Source: Pythium myriotylum (taxonomy: Eukaryota; Oomycota; Peronosporomycetes; Pythiales; Pythiaceae). Taken from it: a stretch of DNA of 64,000 nt. The translations under genes and the position numbers were made by a program. Positions 33,863 to 45,992 of this stretch are shown piece after piece. The notes beneath the pieces are model-generated. The model saw only the letters and a program-made list of their open reading frames with translations. It was not told where the DNA came from and did no database searches. The stretch is from contig JALJCQ010000026.1 in the NCBI GenBank assembly GCA_023091665.1, positions 1,302,001 through 1,366,000 on the forward strand, in the 5' to 3' direction. Positions within the stretch are counted from its first letter, which is position 1. The number at the start of each line of letters is the position of its first letter.

Positions 33863-34414
33863 ATGACCGACTCGGCAATCCAAGCGAACGAGGCTCTTTT
33901 TGCTCTGCTGGACGAGGACGATTTCCAATCGACCTCCGATTCAGAGGTTGGAGCCGACGAAGCGACTGGTGGTGGACGATGCAAGTACCCAAGCAAACCT
34001 TGCGACCGCCTTCGAGCTCGCAAGTCCAATGGCACTTACCATCGCTTCTGCCAGTACCACCGTATCAAGGCGAACACAAACCAGAAACGATGGACAAGCG
34101 TTCGGCGGAGGCAGGCCATTCTCGAAGACCAGCAGCGCCGCCGGGACGTTAGTTGGATATCCTTATACTCAATGACACCGGCGGAGGTCCTCGGCAACAC
34201 AAGTAATGACTTGCTGCCCAAGATCTTGCCCGAACTCTCTCAGATCAACCCCAGCTCGGAGCCCATCGAGCTCGCGCTTGAAGACTTGTGGATCCTCAAC
34301 GCATTATTTGGATGCGATGCGTCGAAGACACCCAACGACTGGCACAAGAGAGGGAGGCTACACGAGCCGATGCAGCTGCCACAATCGCTGGAGACCTGGC
34401 CAAGCTGCGTTTAA
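33863..34414 (+). CDS. Cluster gene c: small CCCH-module protein
   Basis: 183 codons. The start at 33863 is chosen over an upstream in-frame Met because it follows the core-promoter match. The N-terminus is acidic (LDEDDFQSTSDSE). The module is C40-x6-C47-x15-C63-x2-H66 (CKYPSKPC ... HRFCQYHR), followed by ANTNQKRWTSVRRRQA. The C-terminal motif SEPIELALEDLWILNALF (residues 132-149) aligns with those of genes b and e. The three form a subfamily. Function is unknown. Confidence 0.85.
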   Translation: MTDSAIQANEALFALLDEDDFQSTSDSEVGADEATGGGRCKYPSKPCDRLRARKSNGTYHRFCQYHRIKANTNQKRWTSVRRRQAILEDQQRRRDVSWISLYSMTPAEVLGNTSNDLLPKILPELSQINPSSEPIELALEDLWILNALFGCDASKTPNDWHKRGRLHEPMQLPQSLETWPSCV

Positions 34415-35677
34415 GTTGAGGTCGTAAAGAATATGCATAAAGTAGTTGTATGTGGGACCGTTAAAAGAGCCTGATGCAAGTAATGATTCCGATCAAGCCC
34501 AATAATCTAATCTTATGATGAACGTGGCTGCGCGTCCAAAACTCTGTGGTTTCCGGCGTCCGCCACGTTCCGTGGATAGAAGTGACGGGTACATTCCTGG
34601 AATAATATAGGAGACGAGAACCCACATGCGCCAGTGAGAGCCGTGGGTTCAATGCCAACGGAGAAGTCTACATTCAACGGACTGCTCCAGTTGAGCGTTA
34701 CGTGCTGCATTTAATGATTTGTTCTGTGGATAAATCATTTAAGGCCCGTCACTAAGGCCTCTTGGGCTGATGGGGTGTCGAGAAGCGTTGGCCGATTCAA
34801 TTTTAGTCCTCTCACTGGCCACACCAGCTGACCACTTGGTGCACGTCGATGACGCCAATGCAAACCGATCGTGAACACTGATCCCTTGCGAACTGAATGG
34901 CGCTTCCCCGCAAACAAGCCATCTACCTTCGACAGATTCCTTGAACGGGGCGTGCCTATGGAAAAAGAAAAAGACTATCAGCCACTAGTTGCGACGCGCT
35001 GCGTCCAGAGCACACTGACCAGGGGAACTCAACTCGGTGGAGACCGAATCATACCGCGATAGTGTCTCCAAGCATAATTCGGTAGACCCATTGCGAAGGT
35101 TATAAGCTAGGCCGTGCAGTGTGTGCGCTGTGGGTGTTTCCCCGCCGAGACCGTCAGCCATGAACTCAAATTCAATCAGACCTAGATCCAGATACAATGT
35201 ATCCCCGAGGATCTTGGTCTCCGTTGAGCTCAACGAAAACAAAGGGCTAGGGCCATGTCCTGGTCCGAAGACATTCGACTCGTCTGATTGAAGTTAGATC
35301 TCATGGATCACCGAATGAGCGATGCGTGGAGATGAGGTAGCTGGCTTCGGTACTACTGTTAAGAGGTCCGAGCGTTGCATTTTGTGTTCATGCAAAAAAT
35401 TCACTTGGACTGCACAGAGGAATGAAACCCACCGCAAACGATTTTCGCTATATGTCCCAGCGTGCAGTATCCTCGCCTGCCGCGTTCCAGAAGCGAAATA
35501 CCATACACTCCATAGAGTCTGGCGTTCGATGCATCTCTAAGGCGCCTTGATCATGACACGCGGTTCACTGGACACATTGCCTGTCGTGACCTGTCTTTGT
35601 GAAACCAGAATTGAAGGGGTTCTCTGCAAGACAGTCAACACGATTTTGTCTACTGTGGTCGAAGCGATCTTCGTCGA
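34415..35677. other. Intergenic stretch between genes c and d
   Basis: No gene is recognised. It contains 35244-35315, the partner of the duplicated flank near 32.6 kb. Confidence 0.45.
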
Positions 35678-35693
35678 CTTCATTCTACAATTT
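35678..35693 (+). promoter_or_regulatory. Initiator-type core promoter for gene d
   Basis: CTTCATTCTACAATTT matches GCTCATTYYNCAWTTT at 14 of 16 positions, 30 nt before the ATG at 35723. Confidence 0.7.
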
Positions 35694-35722
35694 GCCTCGT
35701 CGAGTTGATCCAACTTCCAGCC

Positions 35723-36220
35723 ATGCAGATACTTGCATCCAAAACTCAAGATCAGGCACGCAAGATTGACGCAGCACTCGCTGCACGACGAGGCCTTGAT
35801 GTGTGCGACGTCCCAGCGGATGAGCGTTGCAAATACCCGAGCAAGCCATGTCTAAACACCCGTGCTGCGAAGGCCGGAGGCAAACTCCATCGCTTCTGCG
35901 AGTTTCATCGCCTACGAGCCAATGGGAACCAGCGGCGGTGGACGAGCATAAAGAGACACCTGGCCCGATGCGAACGTGAGGCGGCAATGGTAGCCATGGC
36001 CAACTCTCCGACTGGGTTCCATGTTCCATTCCCTGACTGGTATACCCATTCCAGCCTGTTGCACTACGGTCAGCAGCTCCCTCAGCGGAGTTTCGTTTGG
36101 CCACAAGCCATGATTGAGGATGCGGCAATGAAGCCGAGCACCGAAACGGAGTTAAGTGAGGTAGATATTGAGATTCTAACGTCGCTCCTGATCGGACAAA
36201 CCAACGCGGCGACTGTTTGA
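35723..36220 (+). CDS. Cluster gene d: small CCCH-module protein
   Basis: 165 codons. The start is set by the upstream core promoter. The N-terminal helix KIDAALAARRGLDV...P..ERC resembles the same segment in genes g, h and i. The module is C36-x6-C43-x15-C59-x2-H62 (CKYPSKPC ... HRFCEFHR), followed by ANGNQRRWTSIKRHL. The C-terminus has TELSEVDIEILTSLL, the counterpart of the acidic helix in other copies. Its core motif (AAKAGGKLHRFC) is closest to gene f. Confidence 0.85.
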   Translation: MQILASKTQDQARKIDAALAARRGLDVCDVPADERCKYPSKPCLNTRAAKAGGKLHRFCEFHRLRANGNQRRWTSIKRHLARCEREAAMVAMANSPTGFHVPFPDWYTHSSLLHYGQQLPQRSFVWPQAMIEDAAMKPSTETELSEVDIEILTSLLIGQTNAATV

Positions 36221-38053
36221 GGCTCGCTCATGCACCCAGGATGCGAGAACCATTCACCATACCAGCACGTACGATAATCCATTGCCGTTTAACTTTGCAT
36301 GATGCTTATGGAGTTTCGTGGCTTGAACGATCTTTGTACGACTGGGACTACTTCAAACTGTTCAGATCCACCCAGTGCCCACTTCATTTCGAATGTCCTA
36401 CTCTCCGACGTCTGGGACGGTGCAGACGAAAGCTTGGTGGGGGATGCTGGACATTCTTGAAGCACCTCAATGACACATCCGTGGTCCAGGCGGCTGTCGG
36501 GCTGATTCAAGTCGCTTTCGCTGAAATCGTTTGGAAATTGAATTTTTACATACAACGTTGCGGTAATGAGCAAAGAGGATTAGACAGAACCTACAGTACT
36601 TATTCCGAAGCGACCGAGGTTGCGGCACAAGAGACATTAGACTATAGTTCAACTCTTCGCCGGACTGCAGCGAATGAAAGATGACAAAGCTACAATTCTA
36701 TTGCTGCTACCTACTGTGTTGGGCGCAAAATACGCGCATCAAGATGAGTTAGTCTTCAAATTTAAAAGCCAAGCCGTACACGGCTGTGCGGAGTGAGTCT
36801 CGGCATCATGTTATTGCAACCGCAGCTGGAGGAGTGGGCTCACCATCAATCCACATGGGTATCGTAGCAACTGAGTCGAGCTAGACCAGCCGTCTTCAAC
36901 GACTCTCTGAGTTGATATGACTGGACGCGAGTCAGATAAGGGCTCCTGGACCAAGTGACAACAACTGCGACAAGCTGATGCTACGATTATCCAGTTTGAG
37001 TGTCCTCTGCCGTGGACACGTGCCACAGGAGAATTCCCTAGGATTTTACTTGTTTATGGAACAAGCTCAACATTGGAAGCCTCAGCGATGACTGGCGTAG
37101 GCGTCTGTAGTTGGACCCTCATCTGTCTGGCTATTGTCCCTCGTGGTACGCGCACCGCCGCTACACCAACGTGGTGCGGGATGTCAACAGAAGTTGCCTG
37201 CGATGGTCGAAGCTGACTCAAACCTCAGTTCATAATAGAGTTGTCTTTGTTTGACTGATTACGACACGACAGGCCCGCAGATGCCACGCTAAGCCTGATG
37301 TCAGCGCAAGGGGATCAGCCTGAGTTGTCGCTGTCAGCAAGCATCTAAGCCCCACTGAAATTGCCACACTCTTACGTCGCACCAACGCGGTGGACGCGCC
37401 GAGTTTCATATCCGATAAGGCCGAACTTTCTGGAGTGTCGGACCATTGAACCTCTGACGAGAACTCAATGGACCGACGCAGCAGCCTATATCAACGATCG
37501 ACAGTGCGCACATGATGACCAGCGCCAGTCGTCAGGTCGACAGGTGGGCCATGGCAGAGAGTGTGTTCTCCACCGCTTTGGTCTCCACGGATTTCAGATC
37601 GGTTCTCTCATCCATCTAGACAGACGAGCCGGTGCACACTGAACCACAGCAGTCAAGCGATCATAACAATGGCGGCTCGGCACAGCTCAGGCGATCGACT
37701 GGAACAGCTTGGTTGTTTCTCGCTGAGGCTGGGCTGATGCCCTGGTTTTGCGCACGTCAACTGCGTTGTATGTCGCATCAGTCACCTGGTATGATTACGT
37801 CGGACGTGTTCCATCCAATCGGACCCGTGTTTCCGACATTACGCTAAGGTGCTCGACTGGCCGCTGGGGCCAGTTGGGTGGGTTGGTGTGACCGGTTGGT
37901 GACACTGCTGTGCACGGTAAAAGCCTGATGTGGTTCTCCGTCGGCGTCTCGGTTCAGCACAGCGGTGGATGACAAAGGCGCGCGATGTTCACTGGACCAT
38001 GCGACCAGTTCCTGCTGACTAGATCCCCTGATGATACACGCGAGGGCCACTCG
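36221..38053. other. Intergenic stretch between genes d and e
   Basis: No gene is recognised. A 16-nt block at 37942-37957 matches 31041-31056 upstream of gene b. Confidence 0.45.
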
Positions 38054-38069
38054 AATCATTCTGCAATTT
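38054..38069 (+). promoter_or_regulatory. Initiator-type core promoter for gene e
   Basis: AATCATTCTGCAATTT matches GCTCATTYYNCAWTTT at 14 of 16 positions, 39 nt before the ATG at 38108. Confidence 0.7.
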
Positions 38070-38107
38070 GCAATCTCACCACGAAAACCCACCGACGTAC
38101 AAACAGC

Positions 38108-38662
38108 ATGACCACCATCAAGATGGAAGACCAGGAGGCTGTTGGGATTGCCCACGAGGACGAAATCTTCGCGAATGAATCCGACAACGGCGCAGAGGAA
38201 CTCCCGCCTGTGGACGAAGCCGACCGCTGCAAGTACCCAAGCAAGTACTGCGGCCGCGCCCGTGTGCGCAAGTCAAATGGCACGTTCCACCGTTATTGTG
38301 AGTATCACCGCGTCAAGGCCAACAACAATCAGAAACGTTGGACAAGTGTGCGGCGCCAGCAAGCTGCACTAGAAGAGCAGCAGCGCCGCCACGCCGAGGC
38401 CTTTGCCACCATCCACGGGCACAATGCATTCCAGCAGTATCCCTACGCAGCTGTACCAGGCTACCCACCGCCTGGGCTGATACCAGATCCTATGAGCATC
38501 GATCCGAGCCCTGAGCCTGTAGACCTGGCGTTGGAGGATGTACAGATCTTGAACGCGCTCTTCGTTGGCGAGGTGCATCACCACCATCAACAGTATCAAC
38601 ACCCATACTACCAACCAAGCATGCATAAGCCGTCGTTTGAAAACGAAGACATCTCCTTATGA
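38108..38662 (+). CDS. Cluster gene e: small CCCH-module protein
   Basis: 184 codons from the ATG at 38108. The N-terminus is acidic. The module is C41-x6-C48-x15-C64-x2-H67 (CKYPSKYC ... HRYCEYHR), followed by ANNNQKRWTSVRRQQA and a Gln/Glu/Arg helix. A Tyr/Pro-rich linker leads to SPEPVDLALEDVQILNALF (residues 134-152). A His/Gln/Tyr-rich segment and the tail HKPSFENEDISL follow, resembling the C-terminus of gene b. It is the closest paralogue of b. Confidence 0.87.
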   Translation: MTTIKMEDQEAVGIAHEDEIFANESDNGAEELPPVDEADRCKYPSKYCGRARVRKSNGTFHRYCEYHRVKANNNQKRWTSVRRQQAALEEQQRRHAEAFATIHGHNAFQQYPYAAVPGYPPPGLIPDPMSIDPSPEPVDLALEDVQILNALFVGEVHHHHQQYQHPYYQPSMHKPSFENEDISL

Positions 38663-40888
38663 ACAGAATGAAAGTCATAATATTTAAATGGAGTGCGCAT
38701 TTGAGATCTATCCATTCTCCATAGAATCTTCTGCATTTTCGAAGCAACTGATGTTGAAGTTGCTGGCTCCAAGATGTGCATGATGAATATCGCAATCGTG
38801 GATGCTCATTCTACAGAAATTGCGAGTGGAAATTTTGTACTGGAATGTTCTGGGACGAATCTCCTCTTTGCGGTCGTTGAGATGGGTACTTCATAATGTC
38901 GCATTGAATTTTCGTTAGCTGATTCTAAAGTCGAGCCTCCAAAGTTCCCAATCAGCACGTGATCAACGCATCACGTGCCGTCAACACAACTCCTATCGGC
39001 AACCTAACTGAACCGACTTGCTGATCGTGTTCAAAAACTGAGATCTGTCCAGTGTCCGTTTGCAAGTCCCACAGCGACTGTATGCTATGTGAACCCATTG
39101 GATCAGCAGACACTCTAACCCAGTAACCGGGATGGGTCAAATGACAGAAGACTCGCATCGAACCGAATATTGAAACAAACTCTGGAGCGATATGTCCAGA
39201 CACCGGGTGGATGCCAAGATGATTTCGAGCTGCGGTTGTATTACAATCCTTCAATGATAAATTGACGTTTGTACTTTACGCTCGGGCCGGTGCGATATTC
39301 TCGGTCGTTGGCCGCTTCGAGGTGCCGGGCGGGCGTCACGAAAGCCGTCATAACCGGCTACTAATCAAGTCAAAGGGAATATCGCTTCCATCCTCATAGA
39401 GAGACAGTGTGAAGCAACAAGGACCCGCGGAAGAACAGACAGTGGTCAATGGGTCTGTGGGAAGACCCAGATCCGTTAAGAATACTGTACTGGCACTAAC
39501 TTTTTGATGGACGTTGGGTAATTGTTTATGGCACAGGTGCTTCAAGCCTGTCCTTGTTCGAAGTGTAGCCATCATTTTGAGATTGTCAATAAGGCACAGA
39601 CCCCCCCCCTCCCCCCCAGTGTTCATCTAAGTTTTGACTCCAACCATGCAATACGCGGTGGTCCTCACGTTGCAAACTTGTCTGTACCACCACACTTTCA
39701 GTTTTGCTCGCAACACACGTCCCAAACAGCTCAAAGTGCCTCGCAGGCACGAAGATCGACAAAGGTTGCGCTTGTACTGGGCGTCAACAGAAAATATTTG
39801 TTAAGATCGATTACGGTTGCCATCTAAGACTTCATGTGTCAACTCGTGGATAGGCACACTGGCCGTTGGTCATCTCCGGACCGTAAAGATCCTTCTCGAG
39901 TTTCGTTGCGGCAAGGAATGTTTCAAGCGTCGACTAGACCCGAAGCCATGGTAACGGAAAGGACACAGTCATCAGGATTTGGTGATAGTGGGTCTGCGGC
40001 AATCGCGTTTAGGCCATTGTGTCTGGCGCCATCGTTTCTTCTGTATATCAGGGGCAACTTCGTGTGTTTGAGACGCTGAGCCGCTCGCAATGACCCGCCG
40101 ATCCCACCTGCGGTCGAGATCGCAATTATCAGCTGCCGCAGTGACCCAATTTTGTGAACGCCATGTCACGAATCATTCCCTAGGAGCTCAGACCCACTCA
40201 GGAAGTCAGACAGAATCAATGTAGATCGGGACCATCTGAGTGAGGTTTTGATTCAGTCCAGTTGATATCCATTACATGCTGTGCGGAGTTTACGGCAAAG
40301 CCATGAACTCGAATCACCCTCCCGCTTCGGGACGATGTGATCATGCAGCCACTACTGTAAACTGTACCTGCCATCATGGGTGTTTTTTTGGAGAGACGTG
40401 ATGACTCGCACCGAGACGTGATGACTCGCACAGAGATTGCAGATGATGGGACGTCAAGTTAGGAACTACGAGTTCTTAACAAGTGTTTGTGCCAGCTTGA
40501 CAGTTGAGATCAGACCACAGTGGTAATGATTTGTTGTGCGTGGGATCAACCAGTTCGATGATGGCACAACGACCGCAACTATGGTCGATTCTCCAGCGAA
40601 ACAGACTGCGATTGTCCGATCGTTCTGACATGCACTGTCCCCTTTTCACAAACGCCGTCGTCGGCGACTGCTCCTTCGATCCTTTTCTACCCAGCCCGTG
40701 AACTCGCGGATGGGTGGAAGATGGTCTATCCCATTTGAGGGCGACAGCGTGGAAATCTCGACACCGCGAACGCGGCACAGTGCGTCTGTCTGGTGCCCAC
40801 TGACTCGCTGTACTTTACCATGTGCTCCGCGTGAACTGGCACCCATCACATCGACCAGAGCAAGAGAAATCCCGCGAGCACACGAACC
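38663..40888. other. Intergenic stretch between genes e and f
   Basis: No gene is recognised. A C-rich tract lies near 39601-39618, and a 19-20-bp unit (GAGACGTGATGACTCGCAC) is tandemly duplicated at about 40394-40432. Confidence 0.45.
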
Positions 40889-40904
40889 GCTCACTTCTCA
40901 ATCT
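40889..40904 (+). promoter_or_regulatory. Initiator-type core promoter for gene f
   Basis: GCTCACTTCTCAATCT matches GCTCATTYYNCAWTTT at 14 of 16 positions, ending 16 nt before the ATG at 40920. Confidence 0.65.
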
Positions 40905-40919
40905 CCCACCCCCACGAGT

Positions 40920-41426
40920 ATGCCGATCGAGTTTACTACCGCGAAGAATGGCGACGTCTCTATGAGCGTTCATGAACAGCCCACCGACACCGAACAGGAT
41001 ATTCGATGCCGATACCCAAGCAAGTTCTGCGGCAATCCGCGCGCCGCCAAGTCGTCGGGAAAGTTGCATCGGTTCTGCGATTTCCACCGACGGCGCGCTA
41101 ATACAAACCAGAGGCGGTGGACTTCTGTGAGACGACGCGCGGCGCGCCATGCTCAAGGCACAGACATGTGGGGATTTGTTGGGACCGACCCGACCGACGT
41201 TCAAGACGATATGCAGAAAATTCACACGTACCCGTATGAGCCTGTCGCGAGCTCGGCGGCAGCGACGCTGTCAGACTTCGATCTACACATTCTAGTCAAC
41301 CTACTCGCGCCGAATCCGAGCGAGTATCGTTTGCGTATCCACTCGCACGAGGCAGATTCTTCGCAATTCTACCACACAAATGAGTGTTTGGGTCTCGCGG
41401 AGCGACCGTCGATCGGTGTGCTGTAG
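40920..41426 (+). CDS. Cluster gene f: small CCCH-module protein
   Basis: 168 codons. The start at 40920 sits just after the core promoter; upstream in-frame codons would precede the promoter and are rejected. The module is C30-x6-C37-x15-C53-x2-H56 (CRYPSKFC ... HRFCDFHR), followed by ANTNQRRWTSVRRRA. The C-terminal helix is TLSDFDLHILVNLLAP (residues 116-131). Nearest relative is gene d. Confidence 0.85.
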   Translation: MPIEFTTAKNGDVSMSVHEQPTDTEQDIRCRYPSKFCGNPRAAKSSGKLHRFCDFHRRRANTNQRRWTSVRRRAARHAQGTDMWGFVGTDPTDVQDDMQKIHTYPYEPVASSAAATLSDFDLHILVNLLAPNPSEYRLRIHSHEADSSQFYHTNECLGLAERPSIGVL

Positions 41427-44400
41427 ATCAAAACCTGTCAACAATAAAGACACCAGATTACGAAGTTCACTCTGTTAATTATGTGAAAAGGGCTAAAAGA
41501 ACGTGATGATAAAAGTGAAATCGATAGAGTTCAGCTTGTGAATAGCTTGGGGCCTGCGCATGGCGTCTATAGCTCTTGGCAAAGAGACACGTAGAGCAAC
41601 GTGTTCATGTAGAGTCGTAATGTGAATGGTGATCAATGTCCGTCGGCCGATAACTAAGGCGGACCGAATGGCTTCTCCGTCTTAAAAATCGCATGCCTAT
41701 TGGTTGACTGAGTTCGATACTCGAAGACACAGAGACATTAGCCAGCGGGGTCCGGCTTCTCAGCAGCATGTGTGTCAAGATCAGGCCTAGGGGAGATATG
41801 GACGCCAGGGAACTCTGGGACTTCTTGGGTGCCATGGCTATTAAGCATTTCATCTGGATACTGTATTGACGGTCCTAAGGGAAACAAGACATAGATAACT
41901 CCTCATTCCTTGAACTAGTGTGCTCTTGATGTCACAGACCATAATAGGAAACACTTTGGTCATCACCATGCAAGACAGCCATGCCCGCTTCCACACAGCT
42001 TTTTGCCATGGGCTGCAATGGTGGATGATCAGGGACTGCTCTGTCTCTCACCATCTTGAGTGCCCTATGGTCACTTTTGCCGCCCCATCATCACTGTTTG
42101 CGGCACTTCAGAAATCAGACACAGTTCTTGCGCCGAAATACTGTGCATTACTGCACGCGGAGTATCTCATTGTCCTCAAATAGACCGCATCGTATTCCAC
42201 TCAACACGTTGGAAGAAAGACCGTCTGCCTCTTACTGCTACGGGAGTTGATGGTACGGATTAGAGAGCAGATCCACCGTTCTCTGTTCAGATGAGTGGGC
42301 TCCCGATTTTTACCTTCCAATCGTGTCTACAATCATCCCTCATAAGGGGCATAGCGAGGTGTGACCCTGATGGGAAAGCGCATCGGTGACGATAGCTTTA
42401 TCATCAACGATTGCATTCTAATGGCTAGAAGCCAGTGGGTCATGCGGTAAACGTGCGTCGACCTCTCGGGAATGTCAGGGGCTCGTATCAGATGCTCACG
42501 GCCTCACCATCATCGGTGACAACGCGCTCCTCCTCCAACAGCTTCGTGCGTACAGGCCACCTCGCATCAGATGCTATTCGTCGCAACGTACCCTACTTGG
42601 TAGTGCTGCATCATGTTGGCCATGTCAGTGGAGGCATTACGCACATACCCAGAGAATCTGGCTGCCAGAGGATGCTGGTATAACCTGAGTTAGTCAAGTT
42701 TAGGGATGCGGCTTTCCCCAGTCGGTTTTGGGTGATCTCAAACTCCAACTTGGCTTTCCCTTCTTCAAGTCTTTTTGTGTCACAACGCGTACACTACTGT
42801 TGGTGACATGCCGAGACAAACACGCTCTAGGCGCGGAGCGTAATCCAAGGATGGAGACTCCCCATTCAGATTACCAAGTAAAAGTAGGGGAGGGGGTGAT
42901 GGTGATTGCGATGAAGATGCAGGTAATGTCGATGAAGTTCAGCTTCCCGGGCATTTCTAACGGTTCGTCTTCATCCCTTAGCGCCTATACGAATGCAGAC
43001 AGCCGGGGAAAGGGCTGTCGTCATCCCCGAAATTCACCCAATTGTCCCAATGGCGACCATTTCCAGGGGGAACGCACTCGTCGCGATTGGTTGGTTCCTG
43101 AGCAGTTCTTTCTGTCCATCGGCCTGTCCTTGAGTCATTCACACGATGACTGAAGGGATGGAGTAATGATGACGACGATGATGATGGAGATGATTAAGTT
43201 CATCGTTTTCAAAAAGAATACGGAATACATGCCTTTCGTCGTCTTCGTGACACTTCTCTCCTATCAGAGCGGCATCGACTTCATCAGCGACCTTTGATGG
43301 CTTTGACGAACGCGTAGTGTCCCTGCTGACAGGAATGTATGGTGTACAGTACTACAGTACTCACCGAGGCTGCCGTGGTGCATTGCCTACACCAACCTCC
43401 CTTGTTGGTGTGGGGTCAACAATAACGGAAAAGCTCCGGGGGCCAATGGCGCCTAACGCTTTTCCGTTGAGTTCCCCTTGCAAGAAGCCAACATTGGGAC
43501 CCAGAGTTCTGCCCATCCCCCATGGGATCTCAGCTGACAATCGAAGTGCCCAATTTGTAGGGATGCGGACGACCCGTTGGAAAAATTCTAACGCGCCGTC
43601 CGACTGACTTGAAGGTAGTGCCACAAAGTCTGGACAGCTTGAAGCGTAGCGGATGTTGGCCTAGACAGAGACTCAACGTCGCACGTGTGCCACCACGGAC
43701 GTAGGTCGTGATGTGCCCAGATCCACTATCAATGAAGGTGAGGTCGACTGCTATCATACGGCGTAGAAGGTAGTTCTACACCAAATAGAGTTGAAAAAAC
43801 GTCGTCATCGTCGGAGGATTCCAAAAGAGTGTGGTTTGTCGAGACGCCTGCGCGAGGGAACTCTGGCGTTTTGACGATCGGTCCATCCCGTGGATCCCAC
43901 GTTCTTTCGCTCAATCAAAAGAAGGAGTTAACGACCGGAGCTGTGTATAGGGAATGAATCTCTCACCAGTCGATCAGATCGTGAGCAAGACCAACATCGG
44001 AAAAGGAAACTCCACATCAGCCTTACGTACTTTGATTTCTCGTACCACACGCGATTGCCTCAAATGCTTTCGGACAGCCTGTCAGCAGTACTTGTCGATG
44101 ATGATGATGAATACTGTTGATTGCAGTGAGCGAATCCAAATAGTTTGGGTGGTTTTGACATCTTTATGCTCAACGATGCTCTCGGTGGAAGCCGCGATTC
44201 ACAGAGGTAGAGAAGCCCTGATAGTTCAGAGAGACATTTGTCTAGCTTGCGAGCTGGATCTCAAGCCCACACCTGTCAAATGGCAAATTGACTGCGAGGG
44301 GTTGAAACAGTGTTACAACAATAACTACAACAAGCGAAGACTCCGTTCATCAACGTGTCTGGACCCTCTAAAATCATGTGATGATCTCGCCATTGGCGAA

Positions 44401-45290
44401 ATGTGGTACAATATTGAGTGACAAGTGGGCAAACTCATCCCGTGGTGCTGTTTATATGGCCTCACCCGGCTGGTAAGATAACGTTACGTGTAGTCTATTG
44501 CCACGCGAGCAGCCGTTTCAGTCAGCTTGTTGGAAAACCAGATATCGCGGTAGCAGAAATCGACATCAAAGCGCTCAGGACACCTCTTTGCTCGGACATA
44601 TAGGGATGAAGGAAGTTTTCAGTTATGTGGTGGTCGATAAACATCCGGAATTCTCTAGTGATGAGTCACTGTCTCCAACAAAATAATTTTCGTTTGTTGT
44701 CGATTCAAATATTCGAGGATAAATTCAAATAGTCTCTCTGCCCTGCAGATCTGCCCGAGCTCACCGCTTCCAATCTACGACCTTGGCTTATGAGTCAAGT
44801 TGACCCATGGTAGTGCAGGAACGCGCAGAGCCCAGCCATTAGCATTAGAGCACATCATTTGCGCTCAACGCAAGACTTCGATTTGAGATGCGTTCTAACC
44901 AATGTTTGCTGACAAAATTCCTTCATCTGGACAGATGAACCCACACTTGGACGGCCACTCTGATGACTGGTTCAGTCAGCGTCTCCCCACCTTCTCGCTG
45001 ATTTCAAAGATTCAACCCAATCGACCGAACCCTCGCCAGTGAATATTATCTGGCTCGGCTCTTGCCAATTTTATGTGATGTGTTCAGAAGATTCTTGACA
45101 AAATTGCAGTGAAAATTCCGGTCAACCTTCATCTCGGAGTTGTTCATGTGGCGCGAGGGGTGACGTTCTTCGTAGCCGCTCGGAGGTGCAAGCTCTCCAA
45201 CCAACCGCTCGATAATACGAAAACTCCACGTAGATCGATTGCCAAAATCTGGATTCTATATAATTTATGGGAGTTATCACAAACTTCAAG
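41427..45290. other. Long intergenic stretch between genes f and g
   Basis: Nearly 4 kb with no convincing gene. A 155-codon frame at 43954-44421 (+) has no recognisable motif and no promoter match. A decayed tRNA-Met-like sequence lies near 44745-44815. Trinucleotide GAT/GAC repeats occur near 43165-43190. Confidence 0.45.
44745..44815 (-). pseudogene. Possible decayed tRNA-Met(CAT)
   Basis: The reverse strand contains CTTGACTCATAAGCCAAG, which resembles a Met anticodon arm with loop CTCATAA and four of five stem pairs. A degraded T-arm-like segment (GTAGATTGGAAGC) follows. The D arm and acceptor stem are not recognisable, so it is at best a relic. Confidence 0.25.
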
Positions 45291-45983
45291 TCACAGCACG
45301 CTGATTGCAGAGTCACAACTCCAATCGCCAAGCAGCGACTCATCGCTTTCTTGCAGCATCGACATGAGCCACGCGTCCTCGACGGTCATGGGTTCTGTGG
45401 ACTGCTCGCACTGTGCGACAAATGTCGTGAGCATGTCGATATCGGTCTCGGAAAGTGGCAGCTCTTCCTCTCCCAATGCGTCCACATCGACGTTTGTCGG
45501 TGATGACGGCTCTTCCTTCATGATCGCTTCCTCACTAGGCGTGGGGATCACAAGCGGTGCGAGCAGAGGGAGCATGGGCGAGCAGGCCGGCAACGCAGGC
45601 GCGAGAAGTGGCTTGGTGAGGTCCATCCAGGCTTCCGTCGCGGCATACGCGGCGAGGTTGGCTTCGAGGGCTTCGCGCGTCTGGTCCTGTCGGCGACGCA
45701 CTTCGGTCCAGCGCTTCTGGTTGACCTTGGCCCGTGCGCGGTGCTCCTCGCAGAAGCGGTGGAGCTTGCCTGTGGACTTTTTCACGCGCTTGTTGCAGCA
45801 AAACTTGCTCGGGTACTTGCATCGCTCGTCGGGCGCCATCCACGAGATGTCGATGCCCATGCGAGCAGCACGGACGACGTCGAGCTCATGAGCTTGCGTC
45901 GGTGAGAGCGTCGACGCGAGCTTGCGCTTGGAAGCGGACGAAGTGGCAGCCAGAGCAGACATGGTTGGGTGGCGGCTTTGCAT
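45291..45983 (-). CDS. Cluster gene g: small CCCH-module protein
   Basis: 230 codons from the ATG at 45983 (MQS...), which is conserved in gene h and lies 10 nt below a perfect core-promoter match. The N-terminal helix ELDVVRAARMGIDISWMAPD leads into the module C55-x6-C62-x15-C78-x2-H81 (CKYPSKFC ... HRFCEEHR), followed by AKVNQKRWTEVRRRQ. The acidic C-terminus holds EELPLSETDIDMLTTFVAQ and a second motif, EDAWLMSMLQE, shared with gene h. Genes g and h have their module at identical residue positions. Confidence 0.87.
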   Translation of the reverse strand: MQSRHPTMSALAATSSASKRKLASTLSPTQAHELDVVRAARMGIDISWMAPDERCKYPSKFCCNKRVKKSTGKLHRFCEEHRARAKVNQKRWTEVRRRQDQTREALEANLAAYAATEAWMDLTKPLLAPALPACSPMLPLLAPLVIPTPSEEAIMKEEPSSPTNVDVDALGEEELPLSETDIDMLTTFVAQCEQSTEPMTVEDAWLMSMLQESDESLLGDWSCDSAISVL

Positions 45984-45992
45984 CAATTGAGG

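Noticed and set aside
43954..44421. 155-codon plus-strand open frame with several Cys
   Set aside because: The Cys are not spaced like the cluster module. There is no promoter match and no recognisable homology, so chance is as likely.
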